Counted from the stretch's first letter, positions 18,402-27,502 are shown. The stretch is 64,000 bases of DNA from Pantoea sp. BAV 3049 (GCF_009765445.1 NZ_WHOY01000031.1:2192961-2256960); one strand, 5' to 3'. The notes: a model not told the origin generated them from the sequence alone. Numbers and translations are program-made.

Positions 18402-18632
18402 CTGGTCGGCGAAAACTGGATTGCTCAGCGAAGGCAACAGCACGCCGAGCGTGCGGGAGGATTGCGTACGCAGCTGACGGGCGATCAGGTTGGGACGAAA
18501 GCCCAGTTGTTCAGAAGCGGCAAAAATTTTAAGGCGTGTTTCCTCACGAACCAGCTCAGGCGAAGAAAATGCCCTTGCAGCGGTTGCCCGCGAAACACCT
18601 GCCAGTTTTGCCACCCGAAGTAAATCTGTCAT
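18402..18632 (-). pseudogene. N-terminal remnant of a LacI-family regulator
   Basis: Codons 1-77 encode a full LacI-type DNA-binding domain: MTDLLRVAKLAGVSRATAAR (helix-turn-helix), LGFRPNLIARQLRTQ (hinge helix) and TLGVLLPSLSNPVFADQ, the first strand of the sugar-binding domain. Homology then stops at about 18402 and the frame runs on for 58 codons of out-of-frame ABC-ATPase sequence to a stop at 18225. The ligand-binding and dimerisation domain is missing. The 135-residue chimera could still be translated from 18632. I read it as one side of a deletion whose other side is the ATPase tail. Confidence 0.85.
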
Positions 18633-18705
18633 TCGCTCACCATTGCCCTGAGATCGATCTCATGGCGAGAAAACTAGCAGCGCTGTATGACAGAAAAATG
18701 AAGGA

Positions 18706-18729
18706 TAAAAAGCGGCGTGTGACACGCCG
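18706..18729 (-). terminator. Terminator after the DsrE-like pair
   Basis: CGGCGTG/CACGCCG stem followed on the minus strand by GCTTTTTAT, 8 bp past the stop at 18737. Confidence 0.85.
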
Positions 18730-18736
18730 GCGCGGG

Positions 18737-19333
18737 CTACATCGGCATCAGCACGTAGCCCTGCTGCTGCAGCGTGGTAACGGTAGTGAGGTTCGACAGC
18801 GCATGAGTGACATTATTATCCACCCAGTCAAAGGGATAGTTATGCCCGGCCACGGCCTGGTCACAGACCGAAACGATAATCCCGGCCTGTTTCAGCCGGG
18901 CGATCAGGGGCAGATTAGGATTATCAACGCCGAATTTCTCATGATAGTGCTGATTATCCAGCACTACCGGCGTGGCTGAACCGGCAATGGCAACCACAAA
19001 TTTCAAGTTTTGCAGTGGAACACCCGCAGCAACATACAGATTCACCGTGCGCGCCACGTGATCCAGCTCGCTGTTTACTGATTGTTTTGGCTGATGCCCG
19101 TTCTGAATCTGGAAGACAACCTTGTAATGCTGGCTGCTGTCCGGACGGAAGGCTGCCATCGGGCGATCGTGAATTTTACCATAACCTTCAATGGTCGGCG
19201 TTTGCCAGAATCCTTTCGGTGGTGTGGAGTTGCTGGAAACCAGATCGGTGGTTTTCTGGTAAATGGCGGAGGCTTTAACGGTAAGGATACTGACTACGGC
19301 TGCGATGACGGCTGTTTGTAGCGTCTGGCGCAT
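18737..19333 (-). CDS. Exported DsrE-like protein, copy 2
   Basis: This 198-residue protein begins with a signal or anchor segment (about residues 6-24, QTAVIAAVVSILTVKASA) and continues with a DsrE/DsrF-type fold. Recognisable parts are FWQTPTIEGYGKIH near 43, VARTVNLYVAAGVPLQNLKFVV in the middle and VSVCDQAV with a lone conserved Cys near 156. DsrE-family proteins are usually small sulfur carriers or peroxiredoxin-like proteins that use this Cys; the exported forms are poorly characterised. It is a clear paralogue of the gene upstream and shares the GFW.TP.I.GYGKIH and VNLYVA.GVP blocks. AAAAGGAGAAAAG precedes the ATG. The function is unknown. Confidence 0.82.
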   Translation of the reverse strand: MRQTLQTAVIAAVVSILTVKASAIYQKTTDLVSSNSTPPKGFWQTPTIEGYGKIHDRPMAAFRPDSSQHYKVVFQIQNGHQPKQSVNSELDHVARTVNLYVAAGVPLQNLKFVVAIAGSATPVVLDNQHYHEKFGVDNPNLPLIARLKQAGIIVSVCDQAVAGHNYPFDWVDNNVTHALSNLTTVTTLQQQGYVLMPM

Positions 19334-19351
19334 CAGGCTTTTCTCCTTTTC

Positions 19352-19370
19352 GGCGGGTCAACGACCCGCC
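19352..19370 (-). promoter_or_regulatory. Intercistronic hairpin in the DsrE pair
   Basis: Perfect 8-bp stem GGCGGGTC/GACCCGCC with a 3-base loop in the 61-bp gap between the two genes. On the minus strand it stands just before the AGGAG ribosome site of copy 2, with no T run after it. It could stabilise the upstream message or tune translation of the second gene. Confidence 0.6.
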
Positions 19371-19394
19371 TGGTCTGCAGGAACACAATGTGGT

Positions 19395-20000
19395 TTACAT
19401 TGCGAGGAAAGCGTACCCCTGGTTCTCCAGGGTGGAAACGGTGGTTGGGCTGGACAACGCATGGGTCACAGATTTATCAATCCAGTCATGCTGGAAGTGA
19501 TGGAAGGCCACGGACTGATCGCACACCGAAACGTCGACGCCTTTTGAGCGTAATTCGCTAATAAGTTTGAGGTTAGGATTATCCATGCCGAACATCTTTT
19601 TATATTGCTCGTTATTCAGCATAGCCGGGGTTCCGTCGCCGGTCACCGATACGACAAATTTGAGCTGGTCGGCCGGCACGCCTGATGCCACGTATAAATT
19701 CACCACCCTGGCCACACGTTCCAGGCCCAGATTAGGATCGTTCGGACCATTTTCCGCTTTGGTAATTTGAAAGATGATTTTATTACTGTCGCCGACGGCA
19801 GGTTTATAGGCAGCATCAGATTCGTAATGGATTTTGCCATATCCCGCAATCGCCGGAGTTGACCAGAATCCTTCAGGGTCGGTGGGTTGAGTACCGAAAT
19901 GCTCATTGAACTTATCCACTATTTCGGGGGCTTTTGAAAAGCTGGCTCCGACAAAACCCGCCACAACGGCGATTAAGACATAGGATACAACTGGGCGCAT
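19395..20000 (-). CDS. Exported DsrE-like protein, copy 1
   Basis: This 201-residue protein has an N-terminal hydrophobic segment (about residues 5-22, VSYVLIAVVAGFVGASFS) and then a DsrE-like domain. It shows GFWSTPAIAGYGKIH near 44, KIIFQITKA, VARVVNLYVASGVPADQLKFVV and VSVCDQSVAFHH with the single conserved Cys near 160. It is the first gene of a two-gene unit and the tandem paralogue of 18737-19333. Export places it in the periplasm or anchored to the inner membrane facing outward, unlike the cytoplasmic TusBCD/DsrEFH proteins. GGAGAG lies close before the ATG. The reaction is unknown; a thiol or sulfur-carrier role is only a family-level guess. Confidence 0.83.
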   Translation of the reverse strand: MRPVVSYVLIAVVAGFVGASFSKAPEIVDKFNEHFGTQPTDPEGFWSTPAIAGYGKIHYESDAAYKPAVGDSNKIIFQITKAENGPNDPNLGLERVARVVNLYVASGVPADQLKFVVSVTGDGTPAMLNNEQYKKMFGMDNPNLKLISELRSKGVDVSVCDQSVAFHHFQHDWIDKSVTHALSSPTTVSTLENQGYAFLAM

Positions 20001-20769
20001 AGGATGCTCTCCGCAACTGGGCTACAGGTCAGACGACAAAGGGATCGAAATACCGTCAGGTTCAACCAACGACAGGAGATCTATAACATAGCCGGACCGG
20101 AATGTTACGCTACCAAAACCGGGAAAGAGGGCAATTTATTCAGCAGGGTAATTATTAATAATTCGCTCTATCCAGCCAAACCGAAGGATTATCGGAAAAT
20201 GCAAAAAAAATAAGATCCAATAATTAATAGACAGTGTTGCATTCCACGTAATAAATTACGGTCCGAATTTATTGTTAGTCCGTTCGAAATCACTTTACCT
20301 CTCAAGTTTTAACTTAATCCGTGCTTGTATAATTCGGCACTAAAATAAATATGCTCCCGCTCTGAAAATATAAATAATGTTATTTTACCGCTGGTGGACA
20401 ACCGACTCTTTCCGGCAATTTTTCAGAGTAAACCTAATCAAATTCCATGCCACATTCAGATTTATTGAATAAATTTACCTAACTTTAATGAGTTCCTCAG
20501 GCTGTTACGAATAATAAAAGGGGTTTTCTCTGCCCGGATCGGCACCGGCAGTTCAGACCAGTCTGTCATCCATAATGAACAAGTCGCCGCGTGATTATTC
20601 AATTTTTTTCTGCGATTTTTGACATCAGATAACATTATGCTGCATTTTATCGCATCCTCACCCGTTTCCTTCCGCTACACCTGTGGTTAAGATAACCTGC
20701 AAAACTTGCAGCCCGGGAAGGCTGGCCTGATTGCCTGGCGGCAACCGGTCAAACGAGGACATCATCAGA
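20001..20769. other. 769-bp A+T-rich intergenic region
   Basis: There is no convincing gene on either strand; the longest plus-strand frame (20004-20213) lacks a ribosome site and homology. The region is visibly richer in A and T than its flanks from about 20140 to 20640. A TATAAT stands at 20328-20333 without a good -35, and TTGACA at about 20619. It must hold the promoters of the divergent DsrE pair and bepA. No transfer RNA or known small RNA was recognised. Confidence 0.6.
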
Positions 20770-22242
20770 ATGGGATTCAGAATGATTAACCGAGTGAAAA
20801 AATGTGCACTGGCCTCACTGGTGGCAGCAGCAGTGGCCACTTCTTTCGCGGCAACTGCCGACGTCAGTGACAGCCTGCCCGATATCGGGACCACGGCCGG
20901 TAACACCCTCTCCATTAATCAGGAAATGCAGATGGGTGACTTCTATGTCCGCCAGCTGCGCGGTAGTGCCCCACTGATTAACGACCCATTACTGAACGAC
21001 TACATCAACCAGCTCGGCCAGCGGCTGGTCGCTCATGCCTGGTCGGTGAAAACGCCCTTCCACTTTTTTCTGATTAGCAACGATGAGATCAACGCCTTCG
21101 CCTTTTTTGGCGGTAACGTGGTGCTGCACTCCGCGCTTTTCCGCTATACCGACAATGAGAGCCAGTTAGCCTCAGTCATGGCGCACGAAATTTCCCACGT
21201 CACCCAGCGCCATCTGGCTCGCGCCATGGAAGAACAGCAGCGTAATGCGCCGCTGACCTGGGTCGGTGCGCTGGGTTCAATCCTGCTGGCGATGGCAAAC
21301 CCGCAGGCCGGGATGGCGGCCCTGAGCGGCACGCTGGCCGGAACGCAACAGGGTGTGATCAGCTTCACCCAGCAAAACGAGCAGGAAGCTGACCGTATCG
21401 GCATCCAGGTGCTGCAACGCGCCGGATTTGATCCCGAAGCCATGCCAAATTTTCTGCAGAAGCTGGCCGATCAGTCGCGCTTCGCCTCTAAGCCGCCGGA
21501 AATGCTGCTGACTCACCCACTGCCGGACAGCCGTCTGTCAGACGCGCGTAACCGGGCAAATCAGATGAAGCCAGTGGTGGTGCAGTCCTCGCAGGATTAC
21601 TACATGGCAAAAGTGCGCGCACTGGGCATGTACGCCACCGGGCAGAATCAACTAACCGATGACCTGCTGGATACGCTGAACAAAGGCAATACCCGCGAAC
21701 AGGCCGCCGCGCAGTACGGTAAAGCGGTGCAGTTCCTGCAGGCAAAGAGCTTTGAGAATGCGAAAAAAATCATTGCCCCGCTGCTGGAAAAACAGCCTGC
21801 TAACGTCTGGTATCTGGATATCATGACCGATATCGATATCGGGCTGAAGCAACCCCAGCAGGCAATCACCCTGCTGCAGAGTGCCAAAGGGGCCAGCGCC
21901 AGCCCGGTGGTTCAACTCAACCTGGCTAACGCCTATGTTGAAGCGAAGCAACCGGCCAATGCCAGTAAGATCCTCTATCGCTACACCTGGGCGCACAAAG
22001 ACGATCCTAACGGCTGGGATTTGCTGGCGCAGGCCTCTGCCGCTCAGGGCCTGACCGATGAAGAGCAGGCTGCCCGGGCGGAAAGCCTGGCGCTAAACGG
22101 CCAGCTCGATCAGGCGATCAGAAGCCTGAGCAGTGCCAGCGCCTCCGTGCCGCTGGGCAGCCTCAAGCAGGCTCGCTACGATGCCAGAATTGACCAGCTG
22201 CGCCAGCTGCAGCAGCGTTTCCGCCAGTATCAGAAATCATAA
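20770..22242 (+). CDS. bepA: Periplasmic chaperone/metalloprotease BepA
   Basis: This 490-residue M48 protease and chaperone promotes LptD maturation and degrades misassembled outer-membrane proteins, working with the BAM complex. The signal peptide ends near ATSFAATAD. The catalytic HEXXH is in [13 protein letters not shown] near residue 138, with the third ligand in [12 protein letters not shown]. The C-terminal half carries TPR repeats. The start at 20770 has GAGGA at 11 bases; the next in-frame ATG (20782) would also keep the signal peptide. An upstream ATG at 20731 is unlikely. E. coli BepA has 487 residues. yfgD follows at once. Confidence 0.95.
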   Translation: MGFRMINRVKKCALASLVAAAVATSFAATADVSDSLPDIGTTAGNTLSINQEMQMGDFYVRQLRGSAPLINDPLLNDYINQLGQRLVAHAWSVKTPFHFFLISNDEINAFAFFGGNVVLHSALFRYTDNESQLASVMAHEISHVTQRHLARAMEEQQRNAPLTWVGALGSILLAMANPQAGMAALSGTLAGTQQGVISFTQQNEQEADRIGIQVLQRAGFDPEAMPNFLQKLADQSRFASKPPEMLLTHPLPDSRLSDARNRANQMKPVVVQSSQDYYMAKVRALGMYATGQNQLTDDLLDTLNKGNTREQAAAQYGKAVQFLQAKSFENAKKIIAPLLEKQPANVWYLDIMTDIDIGLKQPQQAITLLQSAKGASASPVVQLNLANAYVEAKQPANASKILYRYTWAHKDDPNGWDLLAQASAAQGLTDEEQAARAESLALNGQLDQAIRSLSSASASVPLGSLKQARYDARIDQLRQLQQRFRQYQKS

Positions 22243-22253
22243 AAGAGATGATC

Positions 22254-22607
22254 ATGTCCGACGTGCAGATTTACCATAACCCTCGCTGTTCCAAAAGCCG
22301 TGAAACGCTGTCGCTGCTGGAGGAAAAAGGCATTAATCCGGAAGTGGTGCTGTATCTGGAAACGCCACCAGATGTCGCCACCTTAAAAGCACTGCTTAAA
22401 CAGCTGGGTTTCAGTTCTGCCCGCCAGCTGATGCGTAATAAAGAAGAGAGTTATAAAGAGTTAAAGCTGGCGGATAAGTCGCTAAGTGAAGAGCAACTGC
22501 TGCAGGCAATGGTAGAAAACCCGAAACTGATTGAGCGCCCGATTGTGATTGCTCACGGCAAAGCGCGGCTGGGCCGACCGCCGGAGCAGGTGCTGGAGAT
22601 TTTGTAG
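22254..22607 (+). CDS. yfgD: ArsC-family protein YfgD
   Basis: This 117-residue protein of the arsenate-reductase (ArsC) branch of the thioredoxin fold begins VQIYHNPRCSKSRETL, with the catalytic Cys in NPRCSKS. NPKLIERPIVI and KARLGRPPEQVLEIL are the other family blocks. It matches E. coli YfgD after bepA. It is smaller than plasmid ArsC and no arsenic genes are nearby, so arsenate reduction is possible but unproven. The start at 22254 has AAGAG at suitable spacing; an ATG six bases upstream is the alternative. It is 11 bp after bepA, in the same unit. Confidence 0.92.
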   Translation: MSDVQIYHNPRCSKSRETLSLLEEKGINPEVVLYLETPPDVATLKALLKQLGFSSARQLMRNKEESYKELKLADKSLSEEQLLQAMVENPKLIERPIVIAHGKARLGRPPEQVLEIL

Positions 22608-22692
22608 CCAGGGCTGAATGACGGGTAGTATTTGCAGAAACCGGAGGAGGAAATTTATTCGATCCGACGATTTACAGGGGCGGAAGAAGGTA

Positions 22693-23394
22693 TCAGAGAT
22701 CGAGAGCTTCTTTCACAAAGGGGATCGTCAGCTTACGCTGGGCGCTGATCGACGCCCGGTCCAGCTTGTCCAGCGTCACAAACAGCGTGCGCATCTCACG
22801 ATCGAGGCGCTTGAGCAGAAACCGCCCGACATCTTCCGGCAGCTCAAACCCCCGCAGCCTGGCCCGCAGCTGCAATGCCTGCAGTTTATCGTCATCCGAC
22901 AGAGGTTGCAGGCGATAGATTTGCCCCCAGTCGAGGCGTGAGGCAAGGTCAGGTAATTTCAGATTGAGCTGGCGGGGTGGACGATCGCCGGTGATCAGCA
23001 GACGGGTTCTGCCGGTTTCAAGAATGCGGTTATAGAGATCGAAGATCGCCATTTCCCAGGGTTCATCTCCGGCGATGCATTCAATATTGTCGATACAGAT
23101 CAGCGCCAGCTGCTCCATACCGTCCAGCACTTCCGGGACAAACCAGGTCCGCTTATCCAGCGGCACGTACCCCACCGCTTCTCCGCGGGCGGAAAGTTCC
23201 GCACAGGCAGCATGCAGCAAATGACTGCGTCCGCCACCTTCACGAGACCAGAAATAGAGATAGCTGCCGTGCTCCTGCTGCAACGCACTTTGCAGCGCGG
23301 CAATCAGCGACGGATTTTCCCCCGGCCAGAAGCTGGCGAAGGTTTCGTCATCGGGCAGATACAGTGGCAATGACAGCTGTGCCGGTGTGTTCAG
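22693..23394 (-). CDS. hda: DnaA inactivator Hda
   Basis: This 233-residue AAA+ protein binds the DNA-loaded beta clamp and stimulates hydrolysis of DnaA-bound ATP, which prevents re-initiation of replication. The clamp-binding motif QLSLPL sits at residues 6-11. A Walker-A-like [10 protein letters not shown], Walker [11 protein letters not shown], and the arginine-finger/sensor region DLASRLDWG follow. The start is taken as the CTG at 23394, because GAGG is five bases ahead of it and the resulting protein equals the E. coli length, where a CUG start is known. The GTG at 23400 overlaps the ribosome-binding site and is a poor choice. Confidence 0.93.
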   Translation of the reverse strand: MNTPAQLSLPLYLPDDETFASFWPGENPSLIAALQSALQQEHGSYLYFWSREGGGRSHLLHAACAELSARGEAVGYVPLDKRTWFVPEVLDGMEQLALICIDNIECIAGDEPWEMAIFDLYNRILETGRTRLLITGDRPPRQLNLKLPDLASRLDWGQIYRLQPLSDDDKLQALQLRARLRGFELPEDVGRFLLKRLDREMRTLFVTLDKLDRASISAQRKLTIPFVKEALDL

Positions 23395-23460
23395 AAGCAC
23401 CTCAGTGTTGATCGGGCAAAATCCGGCGCAAGTTTATCACAACTTGATGAAGATAATGAA

Positions 23461-23482
23461 ACGGGCGACCGCAGCCGCCCGT
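23461..23482 (-). terminator. Terminator of uraA
   Basis: ACGGGCG/CGCCCGT stem, 5 bp after the uraA stop, followed on the minus strand by TTTCATT. Confidence 0.75.
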
Positions 23483-23486
23483 GAAC

Positions 23487-24770
23487 TTAAACGTGGTCGC
23501 GATCCTGCGGATCGAGCACCACTTCTTCCGGCCGGATCAGGCTGATAACTTTGAAGATCAGGCTCAGGCAGATGCCGACAATTGTCGCCAGCGCCATACC
23601 TTTCAGCTCGGCGGCACCGATATGCACTGTAGCACCGCTGACGCCGATAATCAGGATCACCGAGGTCAGGATCAGGTTCTGCGCCTTGTTGTAATCCACT
23701 TTCGATTCAATCAGCACGCGGATCCCCGAAGCACCGATTACCCCATACAGCAGAAGCGACACGCCGCCCATCACCGGAACCGGCACCGCCTGAATAGCCG
23801 CCGCCAGTTTGCCGACGCAGGAGAGCAGGATAGCCAGAATTGCTGCGCCGCCAATTACCCAGGTGCTGTAAACACGGGTAATTGCCATTACGCCGATGTT
23901 CTCGCCGTAGGTGGTGTTAGGCGTGGATCCAAAGAAGCCGGAAATCACCGTCGAAATACCGTTGGCAAACATCGAACGATGCAGTCCCGGATCTTTCAGC
24001 AGGTCTTTTTTAACGATATTCGCGGTCACCACCAGATGCCCGACGTGCTCGGCTATCACCACCAGCGCGGCTGGGAGGATGGTCAGCATCGCATACCACT
24101 CGAAGCGCGGCGTGTAGAAGGTTGGCAGTGCAAACCACGGCGCAGCTTCCACCGTCGACCAGTTAACGATACCCATAAAGTAAGAGAGCGCGTAACCAAC
24201 CAGCACGCCAATCAGAATCGGGATGATCGCCATAAAGCCGCGGAACAGCACTGAACCAAACACCGTCACGGCCAGTGTGACCATCGAAATGACGATCGTT
24301 TTACTGTCAACTGACGCGCCGTTAGCAGGCAGCAGACCGGCCATATTGGCCGCCACTCCTGCCAGCTCCAGCCCGATTACCGCCACGATGGCCCCCATCG
24401 CCGCCGGAGGGAACATCACGTCCAGCCAGCCGGTACCGGCTTTTTTAACAATCAGCGCCACCAGACAGAACAGCACGCCGCAGAGGATAAAACCGCCCAG
24501 CGCCACTTCATAACCCAGCGGCAACAACAGCAGCACAGGAGAAATAAACGCAAAGCTGGAGCCAAGATAGGCCGGGATTTTGCCCTTACAGATAAACAGA
24601 TACAGCAGAGTGCCGACGCCGTTGAACAGCAGCACGGTGGCCGGGTTGATGTGGAACAGGATCGGAACCAGCACCGTTGCACCAAACATGGCGAATAAAT
24701 GCTGGAAGCTGAGTGGAATAGTTTGCAGCAGCGGTGGCCGCTCGCTAACGCCGATAGCGCGACGTGTCAT
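23487..24770 (-). CDS. uraA: Uracil:H+ symporter UraA
   Basis: This 427-residue inner-membrane transporter of the NAT/NCS2 family imports uracil with protons. About 14 hydrophobic segments are visible. The uracil-contact regions are present: the FAFISPVLLLLP segment near residue 73, VVIAEHVGHLVVT near 238 (Glu) and GFFGSTPNTTYGENIGVM near 284 (the NTTYGEN motif with a second Glu). It matches E. coli UraA in length. It lies 60 bp downstream of upp, which converts the imported uracil to UMP; a strong hairpin stands between them. Confidence 0.96.
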   Translation of the reverse strand: MTRRAIGVSERPPLLQTIPLSFQHLFAMFGATVLVPILFHINPATVLLFNGVGTLLYLFICKGKIPAYLGSSFAFISPVLLLLPLGYEVALGGFILCGVLFCLVALIVKKAGTGWLDVMFPPAAMGAIVAVIGLELAGVAANMAGLLPANGASVDSKTIVISMVTLAVTVFGSVLFRGFMAIIPILIGVLVGYALSYFMGIVNWSTVEAAPWFALPTFYTPRFEWYAMLTILPAALVVIAEHVGHLVVTANIVKKDLLKDPGLHRSMFANGISTVISGFFGSTPNTTYGENIGVMAITRVYSTWVIGGAAILAILLSCVGKLAAAIQAVPVPVMGGVSLLLYGVIGASGIRVLIESKVDYNKAQNLILTSVILIIGVSGATVHIGAAELKGMALATIVGICLSLIFKVISLIRPEEVVLDPQDRDHV

Positions 24771-24793
24771 AGTGTTTACCCTTTAGTTTTAAC

Positions 24794-24821
24794 AAAAAAA
24801 AGCCGACTCTCTGGTCGGCTT
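24794..24821 (-). terminator. Intrinsic terminator between upp and uraA
   Basis: AAGCCGAC/GTCGGCTT stem followed by seven T on the minus strand. It stands in the 60-bp gap of the upp-uraA pair, so uraA is expressed by read-through or from its own promoter. Confidence 0.85.
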
Positions 24822-24830
24822 GAACATCTT

Positions 24831-25457
24831 TTATTTAGTCCCAAATATCTTGTCGCCTGCGTCGCCCAGGCCCGGGATGATATACCCTTTCTCGTTCAGC
24901 CCCTGATCGACTGACGCGGTATACAGCTCCACATCCGGATGCGCTTTTGCAAGCGAAGCAATGCCTTCCGGGGCCGCCACCAGCACCAGCACTTTAATGC
25001 TGGTACAACCGGCTTTCTTCAGCAGGTCGATAGTGGCAATCATCGAGCCACCGGTCGCCAGCATTGGGTCAACCACCAGCGCCATGCGCTCTTCGATGTT
25101 GGACACCAGCTTCTGGAAATAGGGAACCGGCTCCAGCGTCTCTTCATCACGGTAGACACCCACCACGCTGATACGCGCGCTCGGAACGTTTTCCAGCACG
25201 CCTTCCATCATGCCCAGGCCTGCACGCAGGATCGGCACAACGGTAATCTTTTTGCCTTTAATCTGCTCGATTTCCACCGGGCCGTTCCAGCCTTCAATGG
25301 TGACAGTTTCCGTCGCCAAATCCGAGGTGGCTTCATAAGTCAGCAAACTTCCCACTTCTGATGCGAGTTCACGAAAGCGCTTGGTGCTTACGTCATGTTC
25401 ACGCATCAGGCCCAGTTTATGTTTGACCAGCGGGTGTTTGACTTCCACGATCTTCAT
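24831..25457 (-). CDS. upp: Uracil phosphoribosyltransferase
   Basis: This 208-residue enzyme forms UMP from uracil and PRPP in pyrimidine salvage. The family N-terminus [19 protein letters not shown] is present, as are [14 protein letters not shown] near residue 75, the PRPP loop [15 protein letters not shown] near 128, and the C-terminal uracil site [18 protein letters not shown]. Length and sequence are essentially those of E. coli. It precedes uraA on the same strand. The region upstream is shared with the divergent purM. Confidence 0.98.
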   Translation of the reverse strand: MKIVEVKHPLVKHKLGLMREHDVSTKRFRELASEVGSLLTYEATSDLATETVTIEGWNGPVEIEQIKGKKITVVPILRAGLGMMEGVLENVPSARISVVGVYRDEETLEPVPYFQKLVSNIEERMALVVDPMLATGGSMIATIDLLKKAGCTSIKVLVLVAAPEGIASLAKAHPDVELYTASVDQGLNEKGYIIPGLGDAGDKIFGTK

Positions 25458-25619
25458 TGTTGTACTCCCGGAGTGTTAAGCTGCAAAAAAAATCGCGAGA
25501 TTATAGCGCCATTTGATCGCTCTGCCCTACCACTTAATACAACTTCTGACGAATCCCCTGCATTATGACAAGAATTGGCTAAAATTCAGCTATCCGCAAT
25601 GTGGCAGAAGAAGGCACTC

Positions 25620-25631
25620 GCAAACGTTTGC
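25620..25631 (+). promoter_or_regulatory. PurR box of purMN
   Basis: Perfect palindrome GCAAACGTTTGC, 72-83 bp before the purM start; it matches the PurR core exactly. Confidence 0.85.
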
Positions 25632-25702
25632 CTGCGCTGTTAGAATTGCCGCGCTTTATTTTCCATACCACCACAACCGCATAATCGCGTGGGGATTTCG
25701 CA

Positions 25703-26743
25703 GTGACCGACAAAACCTCTCTCAGCTATAAAGACGCCGGCGTAGATATCGATGCTGGTAATGCTTTAGTCGATCGTATCAAAGGCGTAGTGAAAAAGAC
25801 TCGTCGCCCGGAAGTGATGGGTGGACTGGGCGGTTTCGGTGCCCTTTGTGCGCTGCCGCAAAAATACCGTGAGCCCGTACTGGTTTCCGGCACTGACGGC
25901 GTCGGCACCAAGCTGCGTCTGGCGATGGATCTGAAACGCCACGATACCATTGGTATCGATCTGGTCGCGATGTGCGTGAATGATTTGGTGGTACAGGGTG
26001 CCGAGCCGTTGTTCTTCCTCGACTACTATGCCACCGGCAAACTGGACGTGGATACCGCGGCCAGCGTGATCACCGGTATCGCGGAAGGCTGCTCTCAGTC
26101 TGGCTGTGCGCTGGTCGGTGGGGAAACTGCCGAGATGCCAGGCATGTACCACGGAGAAGACTATGACGTGGCGGGCTTCTGCGTCGGCGTGGTGGAAAAA
26201 TCAGAAATTATCGACGGCAGCAAAGTGCAGGATGGTGATGTGCTGATCGCGCTGGGTTCCAGCGGTCCACACTCCAATGGCTACTCGCTGGTACGCAAAA
26301 TTCTGGAAGTCAGCAAAACCGATCCGGAAGCGACCCAGTTGGAAGGCAAATCGCTTGCCGACCACCTGCTGGCCCCAACCCGCATCTATGTGAAGAATAT
26401 TCTCAGCCTGATCGAACAGGTTGACGTTCACGCTATCGCTCATCTGACCGGCGGCGGCTTCTGGGAAAACATTCCCCGCGTGCTGCCAGACAACACCCAG
26501 GCAGTCCTGGAAGAGTCAAGCTGGCAGTGGCCTGCGGTATTTGGCTGGATGCAGGAAGCGGGCAACGTCAGCCGCTTTGAAATGTATCGTACCTTTAACT
26601 GCGGCGTCGGTATGGTCATTGCCCTGAGCGCCAGCGAAGCAGACAACGCGGTGCAGCTGATGACCAAAGCGGGCGAGAAAGCCTGGAAAATCGGCGTGAT
26701 CAAAGCATCCGATTCTGAAGAGCGTGTGGTCATTAACGCATGA
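25703..26743 (+). CDS. purM: Phosphoribosylformylglycinamidine cyclo-ligase (AIR synthetase)
   Basis: This 346-residue enzyme closes the imidazole ring in purine synthesis, converting FGAM and ATP to AIR. Visible motifs are [12 protein letters not shown] near residue 39, [14 protein letters not shown] near 60 (phosphate and ATP binding), [22 protein letters not shown] near 90 and [11 protein letters not shown] near 145. The start is a GTG at 25703, preceded by GGGG and matching the E. coli N-terminus [13 protein letters not shown]. It overlaps purN by four bases (ATGA). The PurR box upstream indicates control by purine supply. Confidence 0.97.
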   Translation: MTDKTSLSYKDAGVDIDAGNALVDRIKGVVKKTRRPEVMGGLGGFGALCALPQKYREPVLVSGTDGVGTKLRLAMDLKRHDTIGIDLVAMCVNDLVVQGAEPLFFLDYYATGKLDVDTAASVITGIAEGCSQSGCALVGGETAEMPGMYHGEDYDVAGFCVGVVEKSEIIDGSKVQDGDVLIALGSSGPHSNGYSLVRKILEVSKTDPEATQLEGKSLADHLLAPTRIYVKNILSLIEQVDVHAIAHLTGGGFWENIPRVLPDNTQAVLEESSWQWPAVFGWMQEAGNVSRFEMYRTFNCGVGMVIALSASEADNAVQLMTKAGEKAWKIGVIKASDSEERVVINA

Positions 26744-27378
26744 AACGGTTAGTCGTGCTGGTTTCCGGTCAGGGAAGCAACCTTCAGGCAATCCTGGATG
26801 CCTGCCAGCAGGGACGGATCAACGGCAGCGTTGCTGCCGTGTTCAGTAACAAGTCAGAAGCCTTCGGGCTTGAGCGGGCGCGTGAAGCGGGTGTTCCGGC
26901 CCACGCCCTGACTGCCTCGCAGTTTGCCGATCGTGAAGCCTTCGATCGCCAGCTGATGCTGGAAATGGATGCCTACGCCCCCGATCTGGTGGTGCTGGCG
27001 GGCTACATGCGTATCCTCAGCCCGGCGTTCGTTCAGCACTATGCTGGCCGGATGCTGAATATCCACCCCTCCCTGCTGCCGAAATATCCCGGACTGCATA
27101 CCCACCGACAGGCGATTGAAAACGGCGATGAAGAACACGGCACCTCCGTGCATTTCGTCACTGAACAGCTGGACGGCGGCCCGGTGATCCTTCAGGCGAA
27201 AGTCCCGGTTTTTGCTGATGACACCGTCGATGACGTCACCGCCCGCGTGCAGAATCAGGAACACGCTATCTATCCGTTAGTGGTGAGCTGGTTTGTTGAG
27301 GGAAGGCTGGCAATGAAGGATGAGGCGGCCTGGCTGGACGGCGGGAAACTGCCTCCTGAAGGGCATGCTTACGACTGA
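26740..27378 (+). CDS. purN: Phosphoribosylglycinamide formyltransferase 1
   Basis: This 212-residue enzyme transfers a formyl group from 10-formyl-tetrahydrofolate to GAR. The N-terminal [14 protein letters not shown] binds the substrate phosphate. The active site has [11 protein letters not shown], then [18 protein letters not shown] with the catalytic Asn and His, and [13 protein letters not shown] with the catalytic Asp. The length is as in E. coli. It overlaps purM by four bases, so translation is coupled. Confidence 0.97.
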   Translation: MKRLVVLVSGQGSNLQAILDACQQGRINGSVAAVFSNKSEAFGLERAREAGVPAHALTASQFADREAFDRQLMLEMDAYAPDLVVLAGYMRILSPAFVQHYAGRMLNIHPSLLPKYPGLHTHRQAIENGDEEHGTSVHFVTEQLDGGPVILQAKVPVFADDTVDDVTARVQNQEHAIYPLVVSWFVEGRLAMKDEAAWLDGGKLPPEGHAYD

Positions 27379-27502
27379 AGCAAAATAGCTGGCACGGATG
27401 CCGCTTTTGCGTCTTTATGAGCAGCCCCTGTTCCCTGTGCCTGCACCAGCCGCTCCAGCCCCATTGCCCAGCACTCAACACCCAGCCCCAGGCCATCAAC
27501 AC

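Noticed and set aside
20004..20213. 69-codon frame in the long gap before bepA
   Set aside because: No ribosome site, low-complexity basic translation and no family; the region is A+T-rich non-coding in appearance.
27379..27502. C-rich CCAGCC/CAACACTCAGCC stretch between purN and pstB
   Set aside because: Low-complexity only; the units are too irregular to call a repeat or a regulatory element.
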